A stretch of DNA of 64,000 nt from Blastomonas natatoria (GTDB lineage: Bacteria; Pseudomonadota; Alphaproteobacteria; Sphingomonadales; Sphingomonadaceae): assembly GCF_003201955.1 (NCBI RefSeq), contig NZ_QJJM01000003.1:236632-300631 (forward strand). Reading direction: 5' to 3'. Positions within the stretch are counted from its first letter, which is position 1. Each line of letters opens with the position of its first letter. Below the pieces are notes generated by a model. That model was given only the letters and a program-made list of their open reading frames with translations. It had not been told where the DNA came from and searched no databases. The translations under genes were made by a program, and so were the position numbers. Shown piece by piece: positions 63,516-64,000 of this stretch.

Positions 63516-64000
63516 GCCTTTGGCTCGCGTTGATGCTGCAGGCCGCAGCGCCGCCATGCGCGGCTGCGACCGATGCGGCGGCAAGCGGCATCGTCATCTA
63601 TTGCGAGGTCGAGGTCCATGCCGAGCCGGATATGGCCGCGATCGCGACAGCGGACAGCACAGGGCTCGACTTTGGCGGGTTTGCGGTTCGCTATCGCAAG
63701 GGCGAACGGCTCGATGGGCAATGGGTGCGGCAACAGGTGATTGCCAACGGCCTCGTCGGCGCGCCGATACCGCTCGACCGGATTGCGGCGGCTGTCCAGC
63801 AGATCAGTCTGGCCTATGTCCGCAACGGCTATGTCAATTCTGGCGTGCTGCTCGATCCCATGACCGATCTGGCGGGCGGATCGCCGCTGGTGCTGCGGCT
63901 GGTCGCAGGCCGGCTCGATGGCGGCAAGGCCATGGTCGACTGGCAGGACGGCCATCGCCGCGGGCTGAGCGACGCCTACGTGCTGCGCCGCATGCCCTCT
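63512..64000 (+). CDS. ShlB/FhaC/HecB-family two-partner secretion transporter (partial)
   Basis: The TTG at 63512 overlaps the exoprotein stop. The frame stays open to the window end (163 codons), so it continues outside. The visible part has a signal peptide (LWLALMLQAAAPPCAAA) and a POTRA-like domain (DRIAAAVQQISLAYVRNGYVNSGVLL ... LRLVAGRLDGG). The family transports its partner exoprotein across the outer membrane. The barrel lies beyond the window. Confidence 0.85.
   Translation, partial: MSLWLALMLQAAAPPCAAATDAAASGIVIYCEVEVHAEPDMAAIATADSTGLDFGGFAVRYRKGERLDGQWVRQQVIANGLVGAPIPLDRIAAAVQQISLAYVRNGYVNSGVLLDPMTDLAGGSPLVLRLVAGRLDGGKAMVDWQDGHRRGLSDAYVLRRMPS

Overview
The window is GC-rich chromosomal DNA with about 57 tightly packed genes. 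The gene content points to an alphaproteobacterium of the order Sphingomonadales (Sphingomonadaceae-like): TonB-dependent receptor, TorF-like porin, MmcB, an RcGTA-type gene transfer agent cluster, an OmpA protein with a long proline linker, two-partner-secretion exoproteins, and intergenic palindromes of the kind common in sphingomonads. I see no rRNA, tRNA, CRISPR array, insertion sequence or plasmid function. Genus cannot be fixed from the sequence alone.

Layout. 1-2476: end of an MBG-repeat exoprotein, an IalB-like periplasmic protein and a VOC protein. 2506-5120 (minus): DUF885 lipoprotein and NhaA antiporter. 5330-11228: DUF389 membrane protein, an NfrB-like glycosyltransferase with an overlapping envelope barrel protein, then a TauE/SafE permease paired with a TIGR02186 protein. 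11323-13790: HerA-like ATPase convergent with QueE. 14000-16106: two convergent outer-membrane proteins around a double hairpin. 16365-17323: a small unknown protein and the DNA-repair nuclease MmcB. 17453-33105: a near-complete gene transfer agent (GTA) cluster in one orientation, from packaging through head, connector, tail tube, tape measure and baseplate, ending at a terminator. 33327-38574: OmpA, ErpA, AI-2E exporter and FtsK. 38714-43254: a UbiH-type hydroxylase and a divergent TetR/TonB-receptor pair with operator palindromes. 43454-44900: a gene remnant and a MerR(TipAS)-SMR drug-efflux module. 44897-51821 (minus): pheS-pheT-aldose epimerase-prfC-inositol phosphatase. 51987-58411: small membrane protein, sterol desaturase-like enzyme, acetyltransferase, GMC oxidoreductase, a long palindrome, mutS. 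58471-64000: a translationally coupled cluster of an exported CHAT peptidase, a haemagglutinin-type exoprotein and its ShlB-type transporter (cut by the window edge).

How it works together. The GTA block is the main attraction. Its single strong promoter (TTGACA, 17-bp spacer, TACAAA) carries a GTAC-N7-GAAC element across the -10. A matching element lies in front of mmcB, a gene known to be DNA-damage-inducible in Caulobacter. This suggests that particle production and a repair nuclease share LexA/SOS-type control. The cluster is also unusual in having an endosialidase-chaperone fibre gene between capsid and connector genes, a perfect intrinsic terminator between protease and capsid, and a very large g12-type protein beside a short g15. 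The last operon couples a secreted caspase-like CHAT protein to a two-partner secretion system, which could be an exoprotein-processing arrangement.
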